A stretch of 7,289 bases of DNA from Rhizobium sp. Q54 (GTDB taxonomy: Bacteria; Pseudomonadota; Alphaproteobacteria; Rhizobiales; Beijerinckiaceae): NCBI GenBank assembly GCA_945903655.1, contig CAMDOY010000177.1, positions 1-7,289 of the forward strand, in the 5' to 3' direction. Under the pieces are notes generated by a model that was not told the DNA's origin, searched no databases, and saw nothing but the letters and a program-made list of their open reading frames with translations. The translations under genes and the position numbers were made by a program. This document shows, piece after piece, positions 5,643 through 7,289 of this stretch; positions within the stretch are counted from its first letter, which is position 1, and each line of letters opens with the position of its first letter.

Positions 5643-6535
5643 AGAAACTCCATCAGGGCCTTGATTGTCTCCTGCGGGTTTTCTTCGGCCAAAAAATGGC
5701 CGCTGTCGACCAGCACGCCCCGGGCCTGCGGGGCGAAGCTGCTGCGCCAGACATCCACGGGCGCCTCAATGGCGCCGCGTGTGAGATAGAAGTCGCCGGT
5801 GGCGATGAGGGTGGGGCAGAGAATCGTGCGCCCCGCCGCCAGATCCGCCTCATCCTGGGCCAGATCGATGGAGGCGCCCGCGCGGTAATCCTCGCACATG
5901 GCGTGGGTGCGCGATGGGTCGCCCCAGCTGGCGCGATATTGCCCCATGGCCCGGGCGTCGAAACAGCTGAGGCTCTGGCCCTTCGTCCATTTCGTCATCA
6001 GCCCCTCATAATAGAGGTTTGGCCCCTTGCCGATCTCCTCCTCCGGCGCGGGGAAGGGCTGGGCGAGGAAGCGCCAGTGGGCGGCGGGGGTGACGCCTTT
6101 GTTGATATTCTCCCAGACGTGAAGCGTGGGGATGATGTCGAGCAGGGCCAGCGTCTCCACATGCCCGGGATGGTCGAGGGCCAGCCGATAGGCCGCCCGC
6201 GCGCCCCGGTCATGCCCGGCGACCGCAAAGCGCACATGGCCCAGCTTGCCCATCACCGCGATCACATCCTCGCCCATCTTCCTCTTTGTATATTCGGCGC
6301 CGCCTTCGCTGGGCGCCGCCGAGGACCAGCCATAGCCCCTGAGGTCCATGACCACCGTGGTGAAGCGGGTCGCCAGCGCGGGCGCCACCCGATGCCACAT
6401 GTCATGGGTCTGGGGGAATCCGTGCAGCAGAACCAGCGGCGGCCCCTCGCCGCCCACCCGGGCGAAGATGCGCCCGGCCTGCGTGTCGATCCAATGGGCG
6501 GCGAAGCCGGGGAAGAGGTCGGTCATATCGGACAT
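5639..6535 (-). CDS. Alpha/beta hydrolase, haloacetate (fluoroacetate) dehalogenase-like
   Basis: The 298-residue protein strongly resembles fluoroacetate dehalogenase of Rhodopseudomonas palustris (RPA1163), sharing LFPGF at the N terminus, GRIFARVGG, LLHGFPQTH.MWHRVAP, AGHDRGAR and MCEDYRAG. The hydrolytic triad is in place: nucleophile Asp109 (GHDRG), Asp133 (LLDIIPT) and His280 (DSGHFLAEE). Arg110 and Arg113, which hold the substrate carboxylate, and the halide pocket His153, Trp154 and Tyr217 are also present. These enzymes displace halide from haloacetates to give glycolate. The set matches from memory of the family; the real substrate may be another haloacid or an ester. The ATG at 6535 is chosen for its GGAGG (6544-6548) at 8-nt spacing and alignment with the family start; the frame stays open upstream to 6793, but that part lacks family similarity. 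It overlaps the patatin gene by 4 nt as first gene of a pair. Confidence 0.92.
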   Translation of the reverse strand: MSDMTDLFPGFAAHWIDTQAGRIFARVGGEGPPLVLLHGFPQTHDMWHRVAPALATRFTTVVMDLRGYGWSSAAPSEGGAEYTKRKMGEDVIAVMGKLGHVRFAVAGHDRGARAAYRLALDHPGHVETLALLDIIPTLHVWENINKGVTPAAHWRFLAQPFPAPEEEIGKGPNLYYEGLMTKWTKGQSLSCFDARAMGQYRASWGDPSRTHAMCEDYRAGASIDLAQDEADLAAGRTILCPTLIATGDFYLTRGAIEAPVDVWRSSFAPQARGVLVDSGHFLAEENPQETIKALMEFL

Positions 6536-6780
6536 GGGCAGGGCCTCCGCAGGGTTTGGTGGATGATGCGGCGGGGGAGGGTCCGGGGCAAGGGGGATTG
6601 CGGCGGGCTGGCCGTCTGGAGGATCCGATTCCCGGGCGGGCTCGAAGGCGCCTGCGGGGTGATTGATGGACGAAAAGCCTTTTATGGGGCGCTGGATTCG
6701 GGGCCGATCCATCCACAGGGCGATCCTGCTGCAAGGGCCTCCAGCGGCGTCATTTCCTTTGCGGTATGCCGTAGGGGCGA

Positions 6781-7020
6781 GAAGATAACACATAATGTAA
6801 TTTTATTACACACAAATAAGTTTTTTGTAAATATATAAACTTCATAAAAAATAATTTTGTCTCATATATTACCATTAATATTAAAAATCAAACATAAACA
6901 AATAAATAAATACCCGTTTTGAGCAATATATAGTTTTAAACACACATTAAACTCATAATATATATTTTATAATTATAGTAAAACATAATATAAAAATCAG
7001 GCAATTTTGTTGTCTTCAAG
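6781..7020. other. AT-rich block (18% G+C)
   Basis: Counting bases gives 44 G or C in 240, against flanks that are well above 60% G+C. The block is full of A-tracts, T-tracts and TpA steps and has stop codons in all frames, so it is not coding. The borders are abrupt on the hydrolase side (near 6783) and gradual toward the porin. Possible roles are a target for AT-binding nucleoid proteins or MucR-type regulators, an upstream activating element for a strong porin promoter, or a remnant of foreign DNA; the sequence does not choose between them. Confidence 0.85.
6796..6810. repeat. Inverted repeat TGTAAT-TTT-ATTACA
   Basis: Perfect 6-bp arms surround a 3-base spacer at the hydrolase-proximal edge of the AT-rich block. 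The arms are identical to the outer half-sites of the Zur-type box at 2832-2851, but there the spacer is 8 bases, so the geometry differs by about half a helical turn. It could be an operator for the divergently read hydrolase gene, or chance within AT-rich DNA. Confidence 0.35.
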
Positions 7021-7134
7021 CAACGTGGCTTCTCAAGATCGTCAAAACAGCATTTTAGACTATGCATTTGCGAGCAACGCCCGCTTAATAGGCCCACCAG
7101 TTCATGCGCGTTCTCTCGCGCTGGGCGGTTAGGG

Positions 7135-7150
7135 GACGCAACCCTGCGTC
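7135..7150 (+). promoter_or_regulatory. Small hairpin in the porin leader
   Basis: GACGCA-ACCC-TGCGTC forms a perfect 6-bp stem with a 4-base loop, 25 nt before the porin start codon. If transcribed, it lies in the 5' leader just ahead of the GGAGG at 7166-7170. It lacks a U-tract, so it is not an intrinsic terminator; roles in mRNA stability or translational control of an abundant outer-membrane protein are inferred. Confidence 0.45.
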
Positions 7151-7175
7151 ATCTTAAAGCACCCTGGAGGGATTT

Positions 7176-7289
7176 ATGCTCAACAAGTTACTTCTCGGCT
7201 CTGCCGCGGTCATCGTGGCCGTCGCTGGCGCCCAGGCCGCCGATCTTCCTTCGAAGAAGGCCGCCCCTGCTACCTACGTGAAGATCTGC
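7176..7289 (+). CDS. Porin (Porin_2 / Omp2 family), N-terminal part
   Basis: Thirty-eight codons are visible before the window ends. MLNKLLLGSAAVIVAVAGAQ begins a signal peptide with cleavage after AQA, and the mature protein starts ADLPSKKAAPATYVKIC. The ADLP.KKAAP..YVKIC pattern is characteristic of the trimeric general porins of Hyphomicrobiales (Brucella Omp2b type), in which the Cys belongs to a conserved early motif. These porins let small hydrophilic solutes cross the outer membrane and are usually very abundant. GGAGG (7166-7170) lies 5 nt before the ATG, an excellent ribosome site. The gene is preceded by an unusually long and AT-rich non-coding region. The identification rests on the N terminus alone, but this is a distinctive one. 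Confidence 0.88.
   Translation, partial: MLNKLLLGSAAVIVAVAGAQAADLPSKKAAPATYVKIC

Larger units (their letters stand above)
6536..7175. other. 640-bp intergenic region between the hydrolase and porin genes
   Basis: No convincing gene is present on either strand. The first 245 bases are GC-rich and must contain, or lead to, the promoter of the minus-strand hydrolase-patatin pair, whose ribosome site is at 6544-6548; I cannot place a -35/-10 pair with confidence. The middle 240 bases are strongly AT-rich. The last 155 bases are the probable promoter and leader region of the porin gene, containing a small hairpin and ending in GGAGG. I see no tRNA, IS end or CRISPR repeat here. Confidence 0.7.

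Noticed and set aside
6536..6793. N-terminal extension of the hydrolase by 86 residues
   Set aside because: The Pro/Ala-rich extension is not a signal peptide or domain, and GGAGG sits correctly before the ATG at 6535, where the family's usual N terminus begins.
6796..6810. A second true Zur box
   Set aside because: The half-sites match but are separated by 3 rather than 8 bases, and the surrounding DNA is over 80% A+T; kept only as a weak inverted repeat.
5696..6838. Plus-strand reading frame of 380 residues opposite the hydrolase
   Set aside because: It is antisense to a protein with a complete catalytic set, shows no recognisable motif, and runs into the AT-rich non-coding block.

Overview
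The window is GC-rich chromosomal DNA from an alphaproteobacterium, most likely of the order Hyphomicrobiales (Rhizobiales). The best pointers are the 3'-end gene, which begins like the order's Porin_2/Omp2-type major porins (a lipid-facing signal peptide, then AADLPSKKAAPATYVKIC); the divergent tadA / rluB-rsmD arrangement; an RluB with a very long Arg/Lys/Gly tail; and a palindrome resembling alphaproteobacterial Zur boxes. Genus cannot be decided from the sequence.

Layout. Positions 1-2283 (minus strand) carry the start of rsmD (16S rRNA methyltransferase, cut by the window edge) and, just upstream in the same operon, a 704-residue RsuA/RluB-family pseudouridine synthase whose ordinary S4 plus catalytic core is flanked by long repetitive basic extensions. 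Divergent from it, 50 bp away, is tadA (tRNA adenosine deaminase). These three are RNA-modification housekeeping genes.

Positions 2820-4783 (plus strand) form a compact two-gene unit that is the most interesting part of the window. A near-perfect 20-bp palindrome of Zur type overlaps the predicted promoter of an unrecognised outer-membrane beta-barrel-like protein with a seven-histidine segment just behind its signal peptide. This is followed 26 bp later by a ZnuA-type zinc-binding protein. No permease or ATPase gene accompanies them, and the ZnuA lacks the usual His-rich loop. I infer a zinc-starvation module joining an outer-membrane step to periplasmic zinc capture.

Positions 4791-6535 (minus strand) are a translationally coupled pair: an alpha/beta hydrolase that carries the complete active-site set known from fluoroacetate dehalogenases, overlapping by 4 nt a patatin-like serine lipase. 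The pair converges on znuA with only 7 bp between the stop codons.

Positions 6536-7175 hold no convincing gene. They include a 240-bp block of only 18% G+C (44 of 240 bases counted), sharply different from its surroundings, followed by the leader of the porin gene, which starts at 7176 and runs off the window.
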